A stretch of DNA of 17,130 bases from NCBI GenBank assembly GCA_013822915.1, contig PNLG01000077.1, positions 1 through 17,130 on the forward strand, given 5' to 3'. A program made the position numbers and the translations under genes. This document shows positions 6,486 through 15,196 of this stretch, piece after piece. The DNA is from Sphingomonas sp. Its GTDB lineage: Bacteria; Pseudomonadota; Alphaproteobacteria; Sphingomonadales; Sphingomonadaceae. The notes below the pieces were generated by a model that worked only from the letters and a program-made list of their open reading frames with translations, was not told the DNA's origin and searched no databases. Position 1 is the stretch's first letter; the number at the start of each line of letters is the position of its first letter.

Positions 6486-7835
6486 ATGGCCACTATTCTC
6501 CCCTCCCCGCCCAAAATCGGCATGGTATCGCTTGGCTGTCCCAAGAACCTGGTCGACAGCGAACGCATTCTGACCAAGCTGCGCAGCGATGGCTATGCGT
6601 TGTCGGGCGATTATGCGGGGGCCGATGTCGTGCTGGTCAACACCTGCGGCTTTCTCGATTCCGCTAAGGAGGAATCGCTGGAGGCGATTGGTGAGGCGCT
6701 CGCCGAAAATGGCCGGGTGATCGTGACCGGCTGCATGGGCAAGGAGGCGGACGTAATCCGCGCGAAATTCCCCAATGTGCTCGCGGTCACAGGCGCGCAT
6801 CAATATGAGGAAGTCGTCGGCGCAGTGCATGATGCAGCGCCGATTACCCCCAATGCGTTCCTCAACCTCGTCCCCGAAAGCGGGCTGAAGCTGACGCCGC
6901 GCCACTACAGCTATCTGAAGATTTCCGAAGGATGCAACCACCGCTGCGCCTTTTGCATCATCCCGTCCTTGCGCGGTGATCTGGTCAGCAGGCGGCCCGA
7001 CGCGATCCTGCGCGAGGCGGAAAAGCTGGTCGCGGCGGGGACGCGCGAATTGCTGGTGATCAGTCAGGATACATCGGCTTACGGCGTCGATATCCGCCAC
7101 ACCCCGCGCGAATGGCACGGCCGCGAGGTGCGCGCACATATGACCGATCTGGCACGCGAACTAGGGTCGCTGGGAGCACCAGATCATCCCGTCTGGGTGC
7201 GGCTGCACTATGTCTATCCCTATCCGCATGTCGATCAGGTGATCCCGCTGATGGCCGAGGGATTGATCACGCCCTATCTCGACATTCCCTTCCAACACGC
7301 CAGCCCTGCCGTGCTGCGCGCGATGAAGCGCCCCGCCAATGACGCCAAAGTGCTGGAGCGGATTAAAAACTGGCGCAGCATTTGCCCCGAGATCGCGATC
7401 CGCTCGACCTTTGTGGTCGGCTTTCCGGGTGAGACCGAGGATGATTTCGCCTATCTGATGGAATGGCTGGAACAAGCGCAGCTCGACCGGGTGGGTGCGT
7501 TCCGGTTCGAGCCCGTAGAAGGGGCCAGCGCCAACGCCCTGCCCGATCCCGTCCCCGAGGCGGCGAAGGAAGAACGCTATGCGCGGCTGATGGCGCTGAC
7601 CGCGCGCATTTCCGCCGACAAGCTCGCCGCCAAAATTGGCCGCACGCTGAACGTCATCATCGACGCGGTCGATACAGAAAACGGCGGCGCGACCGGGCGC
7701 AGCGAGGCCGATGCCCCCGAAATCGACGGCGAAGTCCATCTGCGCGATGCCGGTCACCTCGCCCCCGGCGATATCGTGCGCGTGACGGTGGAGGATGCCG
7801 ACGACCACGATCTTTACGGTGTGCCCGCCGCCTGA
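6486..7835 (+). CDS. rimO: Ribosomal protein S12 methylthiotransferase RimO
   Basis: A 449-residue radical SAM enzyme that adds a methylthio group to the conserved aspartate of ribosomal protein S12. The N-terminal UPF0004 domain has its three cluster cysteines: C18 in SLGCPKNLVDSE, C54 in VNTCGF and C83 in TGCMGK. The radical SAM cluster is CNHRCAFC with C150, C154 and C157. The C-terminal TRAM domain (about 385-447) ends in DLYGVP. SLGCPKNLVDSE and the overall length identify RimO rather than MiaB. The start ATG 6486 has only a weak ribosome binding site. The gene diverges from the DOMON-like gene and converges on the bciB-like gene with a 22-base overlap of coding ends. Confidence 0.97.
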   Translation: MATILPSPPKIGMVSLGCPKNLVDSERILTKLRSDGYALSGDYAGADVVLVNTCGFLDSAKEESLEAIGEALAENGRVIVTGCMGKEADVIRAKFPNVLAVTGAHQYEEVVGAVHDAAPITPNAFLNLVPESGLKLTPRHYSYLKISEGCNHRCAFCIIPSLRGDLVSRRPDAILREAEKLVAAGTRELLVISQDTSAYGVDIRHTPREWHGREVRAHMTDLARELGSLGAPDHPVWVRLHYVYPYPHVDQVIPLMAEGLITPYLDIPFQHASPAVLRAMKRPANDAKVLERIKNWRSICPEIAIRSTFVVGFPGETEDDFAYLMEWLEQAQLDRVGAFRFEPVEGASANALPDPVPEAAKEERYARLMALTARISADKLAAKIGRTLNVIIDAVDTENGGATGRSEADAPEIDGEVHLRDAGHLAPGDIVRVTVEDADDHDLYGVPAA

Positions 7836-9055
7836 TCGTCGGCGCGTTCGCCCGGCTGCGGCGTTATCCCGTAAGGCGCGACCAACGCCCAGACATGATC
7901 GGGGATCATCGCCTTCATCCGGCGCGGATGGGCGCGGCGCAGGTGGAGCACAGTCTCCACCGCCTTCATCTCCAGCCGCGCGCGGGCAAATTCCAGCCCG
8001 CGCGGGCCAATGCGCGGCATCAGCCAGCCAAAGATCCGGCGCAACGGCTTGGGCATCCGCCGCAAAGGGAGCCCCCCTGCCGCAAGCTCGGTATTGACGA
8101 TGAACCCTTTCACAGGCCCGGCCCGCTTGCCATGGCTTTCAAGCGGCGCGGTGACCAGTTCCTCGCCCAATAGGTTGACCAGTTCCTCCCCCCGCTGATT
8201 GCGCACGATCAGCCATTGGTCGCCCTGCCCCGCCATATAGCCAACCGTCACATCGGCGAGCACATTGGTGTAATCGACACAGGTTTTGCACGTCATCGGA
8301 AAGAAATCGGGCCGCAAATCGGCCAGCGGCAATTGCAGAAACGGGATCGCCCGCCGACGCCCATCGGCAAAGCGGATTTCAACATGATAATCCGCACGAA
8401 ACTCCAGATAGGTGATCGTCTCCGGCGCGTCAGACAGCAGCGCCAGAAATTCATGGAAATGCGCAGTCGTCGTATTGTCCGAACACGGCGTGCCAATGAC
8501 ATAGAGCCGGTCAAACCCCAGCTCCGCCTCAATCCGGCGCAGCGCATAGACCTGGCACGGAATGCCGATCACCGCGATCCGTCGGTAGCCCGCCGCGCGC
8601 GCGGGCTCCAGCAGGGCAAGCAGCGGCGCATAGCCCATCCGCATGCCGCGCACGCCTGCCATGTCGGCGGCACTCGTGACCAGCACCGGCACGGGGCGCC
8701 AGCGGTCGACTGGATCCGGCGCCATCGTCAGCACCGCATCCACCGCGCCCATCTCCAGCAATCGCTCCGCGATCCGGCTGGTGATGCCGGTCCACTGCGC
8801 GCCCGCGAGCGGCGGCTTCAGCCGCGCCCTCACCATGCGGATAAAGGGGCCGAAATACAGCTCGTCGCCGCGCGCCGGATCACGCGCGCGGCCATGCACC
8901 AATGCCTCCATGGCCGGATAATCGGGCTTGATGAACTGGCACGCGGTCCCGCAGCGCTTGGGGTCGTTGGTGCGCGAAATGCCGCAATCGGTGCACAATG
9001 TGCGCGGTGGTGCGGGGGCGAGAGCGGGTGGGGAAAGGGCGTTGCGCTCGATCAT
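7814..9055 (-). CDS. bciB: BciB-like 8-vinyl reductase (F420 hydrogenase beta-subunit family)
   Basis: A 413-residue iron-sulfur flavoprotein of the FrhB/FdhB family, most like ferredoxin-dependent 3,8-divinyl (proto)chlorophyllide 8-vinyl reductase BciB. Matching motifs are LYFG (67-70), GAQWTGI (85-91), VIGIPCQVYALR (162-173), LYVIGTPCSDN (184-194), CKTCVDYTNVLADVTVGYM (256-274) and QWLIVRN (280-286). The N-terminal cluster region reads CTDCGIS with C21 and C24; serine replaces the third cysteine seen in cyanobacterial and plant relatives, and C35 and C39 follow. ATG 9055 is preceded by a GGGGTGGG stretch; the longer open frame upstream is antisense to the serine hydrolase gene. No bch, crt or puf gene is nearby. 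A related function on another substrate cannot be excluded. Confidence 0.75.
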   Translation of the reverse strand: MIERNALSPPALAPAPPRTLCTDCGISRTNDPKRCGTACQFIKPDYPAMEALVHGRARDPARGDELYFGPFIRMVRARLKPPLAGAQWTGITSRIAERLLEMGAVDAVLTMAPDPVDRWRPVPVLVTSAADMAGVRGMRMGYAPLLALLEPARAAGYRRIAVIGIPCQVYALRRIEAELGFDRLYVIGTPCSDNTTTAHFHEFLALLSDAPETITYLEFRADYHVEIRFADGRRRAIPFLQLPLADLRPDFFPMTCKTCVDYTNVLADVTVGYMAGQGDQWLIVRNQRGEELVNLLGEELVTAPLESHGKRAGPVKGFIVNTELAAGGLPLRRMPKPLRRIFGWLMPRIGPRGLEFARARLEMKAVETVLHLRRAHPRRMKAMIPDHVWALVAPYGITPQPGERADDQAAGTP

Positions 9056-9157
9056 CCCACCCCTTGTGCCCGCCAAGCCGCGCACCAGCAATGGGCTGGC
9101 GCATCGCGATCGAGCAGCTATGCTCCCGCGCATGCCAAACGGCCATAGAGGATTTTG

Positions 9158-10561
9158 ATGACTCGCCTGCCCCTGATTGTCACGATACTCGCACTCGCCG
9201 CTGCCCCCGTCAGCGTCCACGCCCAGGCGATTACGCCTGCCGAAGCCGCACAGATCGACGCGATCGTTGCGACCAATTTGGCGCGCGCGGGCGTCCCGTC
9301 TGCGTCCATCGCGATTGTGCGCGGCGGCCAGATTGTCTTTGCCAAGGCTTATGGCAAGCAATCCGAAACGCGTTCGACCGCGAGTGCGGCGCTTCCGTAT
9401 CAAATCGCGTCGGTGTCGAAACAATTTACTGCCGCAGCACTTCAATTGCTCGAAAATGACGGCAAGCTGAGCCTTGATGACAAGGTTGCGAAATATTTCC
9501 CCGACATCTCCGGCGCGGACCGGATCAGCCTGCGCCAGTTGCTGAGCCATACATCGGGCCTGCAGGATTATTGGCCGCAGGATTACAGCTTCGCCGACAT
9601 GGCAAAACCGACGACGCCGCAGGCCATTGTCGATCGCTGGGCGAAGAAGCCGCTCGATTTCGACCCCGGCACCCAGTGGCAATATTCGAACACCGGCTAT
9701 GTCGTGGCGGGGATGATTATCGAAAAGGTAGCCGGAATGCCGCTGCTCGCTTTTCTCGACGCGCGCGTCTTCAAGCCGCTCGGGATGACCGCGATCAGCC
9801 AGGACGACGCGATCGGCCCCGCCTATCCACAGGGGTATCAACGCTTTGCGCTTGGTCCAGTGCGCGTGGAGCGGCCGGCGGCGCGCGGGTGGCTTTATGC
9901 AGCGGGCGAATTGTCGATGACCGCGCGCGACCTGGCGAAGTGGAACATCGCGCGGATTAGCCGCACGCTCCTTCCGCCGGAGGATTGGGCCGAACAGGAA
10001 GCGCCGGTGCGGCTGTCGGATGGCAGCAGCAACGGCTATGGGCTTGGCGTGTTTTCGGGGGTGGCGGACGGGCGCCGCTTTGTCGAACATTCGGGCGAAG
10101 CGGTTGGTTTTCTGTCCGAAAACATCGTCTATCCCGATCAGCAGGCCGCCGTTACGGTATTTGTGAACGCCGATTTCTCAGACGCGTTCGCCAATATCGC
10201 GCAGCAAGTGACGAAGGTGGTGCTCCCCACACCCACCGACACCAGCAATGCCGCAACGACGGCGGCCGCGCGAGACTTGTTCGATCAGTTGCGCGACGGG
10301 ACGCTCAACCGCAAGCTATTGACCGGCAATGCTAATTATTATTTCACGCCCGTGGCGCTTGGCGATTATCAGGCAAGCCTGACCCCGCTGGGCGCGCCCA
10401 AATCATTTGATCTGGTGCGTCGACCGCGCCTGCGCGGTGGGTTTATCAACCGCAACTACCGCGTCACCTACCCATCGGGGCGCACGCTGAACATCATCAC
10501 CTATAGCGAGCCGGGCGACGGCGGTCGGTTCGAACAATTCTTGGTGCAGCCCGGCGAATGA
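9158..10561 (+). CDS. Periplasmic serine hydrolase (class C beta-lactamase/PBP fold)
   Basis: A 467-residue protein of the beta-lactamase family (PF00144). Residues 1-22 are a signal peptide ending VHA, so it is exported. The catalytic motifs are SVSK (S85, K88), YSN (176-178) and HSG (311-313). This places it with esterases, DD-peptidases and D-amino acid amidases of the fold rather than with true beta-lactamases, which have KTG. A C-terminal region of about 110 residues follows the catalytic domain. The start is ATG 9158 with AGAGGA 6-11 bases upstream; the TTG just before it is not needed. Its stop overlaps the start of the M17 aminopeptidase gene as ATGA, so the two are probably coupled. 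Substrate unknown. Confidence 0.88.
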   Translation: MTRLPLIVTILALAAAPVSVHAQAITPAEAAQIDAIVATNLARAGVPSASIAIVRGGQIVFAKAYGKQSETRSTASAALPYQIASVSKQFTAAALQLLENDGKLSLDDKVAKYFPDISGADRISLRQLLSHTSGLQDYWPQDYSFADMAKPTTPQAIVDRWAKKPLDFDPGTQWQYSNTGYVVAGMIIEKVAGMPLLAFLDARVFKPLGMTAISQDDAIGPAYPQGYQRFALGPVRVERPAARGWLYAAGELSMTARDLAKWNIARISRTLLPPEDWAEQEAPVRLSDGSSNGYGLGVFSGVADGRRFVEHSGEAVGFLSENIVYPDQQAAVTVFVNADFSDAFANIAQQVTKVVLPTPTDTSNAATTAAARDLFDQLRDGTLNRKLLTGNANYYFTPVALGDYQASLTPLGAPKSFDLVRRPRLRGGFINRNYRVTYPSGRTLNIITYSEPGDGGRFEQFLVQPGE

Positions 10562-11964
10562 TTGACTTTACCCCCCTGCTCCAGCCCGATCGCGGGCAGC
10601 CCGCGCGCTTCATCGATGTCGTGCACCCCAATGAGTTTGCCGCATGGCTCGGCGGCCAGCCGCCGCGGGTGCGCGCGCTGCTGGCCGCGCACAAAATTGC
10701 CGGAAAGGCGGGTGACAAGGCAATCCTGCCCGGTGACGCCGCCGATGATTGGTCGGCGCTGCTGGTTTGTGATGAGGCGGAGACATCGCCGTGGCGGATC
10801 GCCTCGCAAGGCGACCTCTTGCCCGAGGGGACATACCGGCTGCGGCGCGGTCCGGTGGGCGCAGCGGGGCTTGGCTGGCTGCTCGCCCAGCACCGGTTCG
10901 ACCGTTATCGCACCAGCGACGCCCCCGGCGCGCGCGTGTTGCTCTCCGCCGAACCGGCGCGGATTTCGGAAACGGTGCAGTTGGCGCGCGCGACCGCCGT
11001 TGTGCGCGATCTGGTGAATACCGGCGCGTCGGACCTTGGCCCGGCCGAGCTGGAGGCAGAGGCAGCGGCGCTCGCAACGCGCTTTGGCGCCACGCTTTCG
11101 GTAACGCGCGGCGATGCGCTCGCCACCGGCTATCCGATGATCCACTCTGTCGGGCAAGCCGCCAGCCGCGAACGCGCACCCCGGCTGATCGAGCTGGAAT
11201 GGGGCGATCCGGCGCACCCGCGCGTCGCGATTATCGGTAAGGGCGTGTGCTTCGATACTGGCGGGCTCGACATCAAGCCGTCATCGGGCATGCGGTTGAT
11301 GAAAAAGGATATGGGGGGGGCGGCGCACGCGCTGGCACTGGGCGAATTGGTGATGGCGAGCGGGCTGGCGGTGCGGCTCCACCTGCTGATCCCGGCGGTT
11401 GAAAATGCGATTGCGGGCAATGCCTTTCGCCCCGGCGACGTGCTGCGCACCCGCGCCGGGCTGACGGTCGAAAACACCAATACCGATGCGGAGGGGCGGC
11501 TGATCCTGGGCGATGCGCTGACCCGTGCGGGGGAGGAGAAGCCGGGGCTGATCCTGGATTTCGCGACGCTCACCGGTGCCGCGCGGGTGGCGCTGGGGCC
11601 GGATTTACCGGCGCTGTTCGCCAATGACGCAAGCCTTGCCGCCGACCTGATCGCGGCGGGCAGCGCGGTGCATGACCCGCTATGGCAATTGCCGCTCTGG
11701 GATGGGTATGACGAGATGCTGAAATCGGACATCGCCGACATGGTGAATGCCCCCGATGGCGGCTTTGGCGGCGCGATTACCGCCGCACTGTTCCTGCGCC
11801 GGTTCGTGGGCGCGGGCACCCCCTGGGCGCATATCGACACTTTTGCCTGGCGCGCGACCGCCAAGCCCGGTCGCCCCAAGGGCGGCGAGGCATTGGGCCT
11901 GCGGGCCGCATGGACGATGCTGCGCGCGCGTTTTGATGGAAGGATCGTCGATGCCGCGCTATGA
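10558..11964 (+). CDS. Leucyl aminopeptidase, family M17
   Basis: A 468-residue cytosolic metallopeptidase that removes N-terminal residues from peptides. The active-site residues are K228, D233, K240, D251, D310, E312 and R314. Their spacing is the same as K270 to R356 in E. coli PepA, and the signature NTDAEGRL is at 308-315. The N-terminal domain (1-150) is divergent, as in shorter alphaproteobacterial members, so a pepA or pepB symbol is not assigned. The start ATG 10558 overlaps the upstream stop. A run of eight G at 11313-11320 lies within the conserved KKDMGGAAH motif. The gene overlaps the gamma carbonic anhydrase gene by 14 bases, which makes a three-gene operon likely. Confidence 0.95.
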   Translation: MIDFTPLLQPDRGQPARFIDVVHPNEFAAWLGGQPPRVRALLAAHKIAGKAGDKAILPGDAADDWSALLVCDEAETSPWRIASQGDLLPEGTYRLRRGPVGAAGLGWLLAQHRFDRYRTSDAPGARVLLSAEPARISETVQLARATAVVRDLVNTGASDLGPAELEAEAAALATRFGATLSVTRGDALATGYPMIHSVGQAASRERAPRLIELEWGDPAHPRVAIIGKGVCFDTGGLDIKPSSGMRLMKKDMGGAAHALALGELVMASGLAVRLHLLIPAVENAIAGNAFRPGDVLRTRAGLTVENTNTDAEGRLILGDALTRAGEEKPGLILDFATLTGAARVALGPDLPALFANDASLAADLIAAGSAVHDPLWQLPLWDGYDEMLKSDIADMVNAPDGGFGGAITAALFLRRFVGAGTPWAHIDTFAWRATAKPGRPKGGEALGLRAAWTMLRARFDGRIVDAAL

Positions 11965-12478
11965 AATTGATGGAAAACAGCCGGAGATCGACCCGGCAGG
12001 CGCATGGATTGCCCCCAGCGCCGATGTGATCGGCGATGTCCGCCTCGGCGCGCAGTCCAGCATCTGGTTCGGGGCAGTCATTCGCGGCGACAACACGACG
12101 ATCACGGTTGGCGCGCGCAGCAATGTGCAGGAAGGGGCGATGCTCCATTCCGACCCCGGCGCGCCGCTGACCATCGGGGCGGATTGCACCATTGGCCATC
12201 ACGCGATCCTGCATGGCTGCACGGTGGAGGATCTGGTGCTGATCGGCATGGGCGCGATCATCCTGAACCGCGCGGTCATTGGGTCGGGATCAATCGTTGG
12301 CGCAGGCGCGCTGGTGACCGAAGGAAAGGTCTTTCCGCCCGGCAGCCTGATCGTCGGCAGCCCGGCACGGGTCGTCCGCCCGCTCGACGAGACGGCGCAG
12401 GCGATGCTGCGCGCGTCGGCAGCGCATTATGTCGCCAAAAGCCTCGCCTGCGCAGCCGGGCTACGCCGGATCGATTAA
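11951..12478 (+). CDS. Gamma-class carbonic anhydrase family protein
   Basis: A 175-residue left-handed beta-helix protein of the gamma carbonic anhydrase / YrdA-PaaY group. Hexapeptide turns run from about residue 20 to 140. The residues equivalent to the zinc site of the archaeal Cam enzyme are present: R45 and D47 (RGDN), Q60, H66, H83 and H88. The acidic loop of Cam is missing, as in CamH/YrdA-type proteins, many of which show little or no measured activity. Enzymatic function is therefore uncertain. The start ATG 11951 has GGAAGGA upstream and lies inside the end of the M17 gene. Its stop TAA (12476-12478) overlaps the stop of the convergent M1 gene. Confidence 0.92.
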   Translation: MPRYEIDGKQPEIDPAGAWIAPSADVIGDVRLGAQSSIWFGAVIRGDNTTITVGARSNVQEGAMLHSDPGAPLTIGADCTIGHHAILHGCTVEDLVLIGMGAIILNRAVIGSGSIVGAGALVTEGKVFPPGSLIVGSPARVVRPLDETAQAMLRASAAHYVAKSLACAAGLRRID

Positions 12479-15084
12479 CCCTCCGCCAGCCACGCCGCCA
12501 CCGCCGGACGGAGCCGGTCGGCCGCCGCCTTGCGTGCCGCAATCGTGGTCAGCGCACGCTTGGCCCCGCCGCGTGACGCCTCAGGCAGGTTCGCTTCGGC
12601 AAAGGCGGTGATCTTGGCGGGCATCGCCGGATTGTTCGACCGCGCGCCGAGTGCGGGAATGAAGCCCGCGCGCGTGCTCGTCTCCAGCAAGCCATTGACC
12701 ATGTCGAGATTGGCGACGGCAAAATCAAACGCCATGTCGGGGTGCCGCCCGGAAACGGCGACCAGCAATTCGGCCCGCTGCGGCGCGGTGAAGTCGCTGG
12801 TCTTCACCAGCGCCAGCGCCCGTTCGGCAAGCGTGGCATCACGCGCGGTGCCGAGCAGGCGGATATAGCCGTTCTTCGCGACCGGATTATTGGTGCCGCG
12901 CGTAATGGCGAGCAGCGCCTCCCACTCCGCAGGGGTCGCATTGGCGGCATAGGTGATGAGAATCGGCTGGCGGATCGCGGGTGGAATGGCATTGGGATCG
13001 GTCGCAAGCGCTGCGACATAGCGCCGGGCTTGCGCTGCGACATCGGCATCACCCGCCAGCCCCAGCCGGGTGACGAGCGTTTCGCGCAGATTGGTGACGA
13101 TCGGCGCTTCGTCCGCGCGCGCGGCAAAGCCCACCCGCTGCATCACCGGTGCGAGCAGACTCGCGGTGCGGGCGCGCAGCGGTGCCTCCAGCTCGGTCTG
13201 TGCAAACGCGCCGGCCAGCCCGCCAATGTCGTCGGCAATCACGTCCCATTCAAGCGGGCTCGCATCGGGGGCGACCGCCGCCACCAGCTCGAAATAGCGC
13301 GCTAGGCTCTGATCCCCCGATGCCGCGAGCGCAAAATCATCGCCCAACGTGCCCAGCCGGTCGGCCAGCGCCAGCTTGGCATAGTCGCGCACCAATGCGG
13401 CATGGCTCGCATCGTCATATTGGACGCGGACATAGCTGCCCTTGCCCTGATTGACGACCAACGGCCCACAGCCAGCGACCGTCACGTCATAGGGCTTGTC
13501 CGATTTAACCAGCGTAGTCGCCGCCGCATTGCCGAGCGTGGCAATTTTCAGTGGCGCGGTCCAAAGCTGCGGCTGTTTCGATGCGGCATCGAGCCCGAAA
13601 CGCCCCTGCGCCAGCGTGACGCGCGTCGACCCGCCCTCGCACACCGTATTTTGCACCCGGATCAGCGGCACACCCCCTTGCAAGGTGAAATCATGCGCAA
13701 ACCCGGAAACTTCCCGGCCCGACGCGGCCGATAGCTCAGTCCAAAGCTGGTCGGTGACAGTGTTGCCATATTTATACTTCGCCATGTAACGGCGAATGCC
13801 ATCGCGAAACGGGTCGGCACCCAGCGTCGATTCGATCATGCCAATCACGGCCTGACCCTTTTGATAAGTGATGCCGTCAAACGCCTCGCCAATCTGGTCG
13901 ACGGTTTCGACTTTGCGGATAATCGGATGGGTGGCGGCGGTTGAATCAGCGCCCATCGCGCCTTCGCGATCCTGCGAGACGGCGGTCTCGCGCGCCAGCC
14001 ATTCGGGGTTCAGATCGCCGCTGGCCTTATTTTCCATCCACGACGCGAATCCTTCGTTCAGCCACAGATCATCCCACCACCGCATGGTGACGAGATTGCC
14101 GAACCATTGATGCGCAATTTCATGCGCGACGGTGATGAAGATATTCTGTTTGCCGCTGACGGTTGCGCGCTTGGCGTCGAACAGCACGGTCGGCTCGAAA
14201 TAGAAAATCGCGCCCCAATTTTCCATCGCACCGAAAAACTGGCTGGATCCGGGCGCCGCGATCATGTCGAGTTTTGGCAGCGGATAGGGTTGCCCGAAAT
14301 AATCGTCATAATAGGTCAGTAGTCGCTTGGCAGAGGCCAGCGCATAATCACCCTGATCCACGACACCGCGCCGGGTGATGATGCCGATTTCGGTCTTGCC
14401 CGCCATCACCGTCTTGCGCTCGACATCACCCATGCCGAGAAACAGGAGATAGGACGACATCACCGGCGTTTCGGCAAAGCTGTAAAGCTTGCGCCCGTCG
14501 GCGAGGCGCGACACGCTGGCCGGCATGTTCGAATAGGCGAGCTGATTGGCGGGGGCAACCGCGGCAAGGCGGAACTTTGCCTTGAACGCCGGTTCGTCGA
14601 ACATCGGCGCGAACCGGCGCGCATCGGGTGCTTCGAATTGCGTCGCCAGCATCCGCGCCGCCGACCCATCGGCGTTTTTATAATCAATCGCGAAGAACCC
14701 GGCGGCGGTATCATTGATCTTGCCCGACCACGCAAAGCCCAGCCGGTGCTCCCCACCCTTTAGCGGGCGCGGCGCGAGCAAAGTAATCCGCTGCGTCGCT
14801 GCGTCGAGCCGGTAGCGCACCGGCCGCCCATCGAGCGTCGCGCGGGTGATCTTCAGATCAGCAGCGTTCAGCGTGATCGCGCGCGTATTGGGCCGAACGC
14901 GCACCGTGATCGTCTCGCTGCCGGTAAAGGTCTTGGCCTGTGCATTGGGATCGACGCGGATGTCATAAAGCACGGGCGTCACATTGGTCGGCAATTGGCC
15001 CGTTGCGAGCGCGGGCGCTGACACCGACGCGAGCAAGCCAACGCCGCCGCTGAAACCGATAGCCAACCACCGCGATGTGCGCAT
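12475..15084 (-). CDS. Secreted M1 family aminopeptidase
   Basis: An 869-residue zinc metallopeptidase. Residues 1-27 form a signal peptide ending APALA, so it acts in the periplasm or outside. The exopeptidase motif GAMEN is at 285-289 and the zinc site HEIAHQW at 321-327 (H321, H325), with the third ligand E344 in WLNEGF. Y407 in GITYQKG fits the catalytic tyrosine. The C-terminal half matches the ERAP1-C-like helical domain. The length is normal for M1 enzymes. The start is ATG 15084 with AAGGAG seven bases upstream; a TTG one codon earlier is less likely. A perfect TATAAT lies 30 bases upstream. It is not the cytosolic E. coli PepN type, so that symbol is not used. Confidence 0.96.
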   Translation of the reverse strand: MRTSRWLAIGFSGGVGLLASVSAPALATGQLPTNVTPVLYDIRVDPNAQAKTFTGSETITVRVRPNTRAITLNAADLKITRATLDGRPVRYRLDAATQRITLLAPRPLKGGEHRLGFAWSGKINDTAAGFFAIDYKNADGSAARMLATQFEAPDARRFAPMFDEPAFKAKFRLAAVAPANQLAYSNMPASVSRLADGRKLYSFAETPVMSSYLLFLGMGDVERKTVMAGKTEIGIITRRGVVDQGDYALASAKRLLTYYDDYFGQPYPLPKLDMIAAPGSSQFFGAMENWGAIFYFEPTVLFDAKRATVSGKQNIFITVAHEIAHQWFGNLVTMRWWDDLWLNEGFASWMENKASGDLNPEWLARETAVSQDREGAMGADSTAATHPIIRKVETVDQIGEAFDGITYQKGQAVIGMIESTLGADPFRDGIRRYMAKYKYGNTVTDQLWTELSAASGREVSGFAHDFTLQGGVPLIRVQNTVCEGGSTRVTLAQGRFGLDAASKQPQLWTAPLKIATLGNAAATTLVKSDKPYDVTVAGCGPLVVNQGKGSYVRVQYDDASHAALVRDYAKLALADRLGTLGDDFALAASGDQSLARYFELVAAVAPDASPLEWDVIADDIGGLAGAFAQTELEAPLRARTASLLAPVMQRVGFAARADEAPIVTNLRETLVTRLGLAGDADVAAQARRYVAALATDPNAIPPAIRQPILITYAANATPAEWEALLAITRGTNNPVAKNGYIRLLGTARDATLAERALALVKTSDFTAPQRAELLVAVSGRHPDMAFDFAVANLDMVNGLLETSTRAGFIPALGARSNNPAMPAKITAFAEANLPEASRGGAKRALTTIAARKAAADRLRPAVAAWLAEG

Positions 15085-15113
15085 CAATCCACTCCTTAAC
15101 CTGAAACGAAGAA

Positions 15114-15119
15114 ATTATA
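15114..15119 (-). promoter_or_regulatory. Probable -10 element for the M1 aminopeptidase gene
   Basis: On the minus strand a perfect TATAAT occurs, about 30 bases before the ATG, in a locally AT-rich patch. No good -35 is found at 16-18 bases. Instead TTAA-N7-TGAA (15135 to 15121, minus strand) lies directly upstream, a degenerate CtrA-like pattern. An inverted repeat CTGAAA/TTTCAG (15101-15106 and 15120-15125) flanks the -10 and could be an operator. Confidence 0.35.
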
Positions 15120-15196
15120 TTTCAGTCGTTCTTAAGCAATTTGTCCCTCCAGGCAACCGGCAACCGCTGGACAGCGAGACCGGTTTCGCTAAACAC

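Noticed and set aside
7814..9055. Reading the FrhB-type gene as part of a coenzyme F420 hydrogenase
   Set aside because: No hydrogenase or F420 biosynthesis genes are present, and the motifs fit the BciB branch of the family.
9056..10090. Long open minus-strand frame joined to the start of the bciB-like gene, which would make a 758-residue protein
   Set aside because: It is antisense to the serine hydrolase gene, is Arg/His-rich without family motifs, and the bciB-like protein has a good ATG with a GGGGTGGG upstream at 9055.
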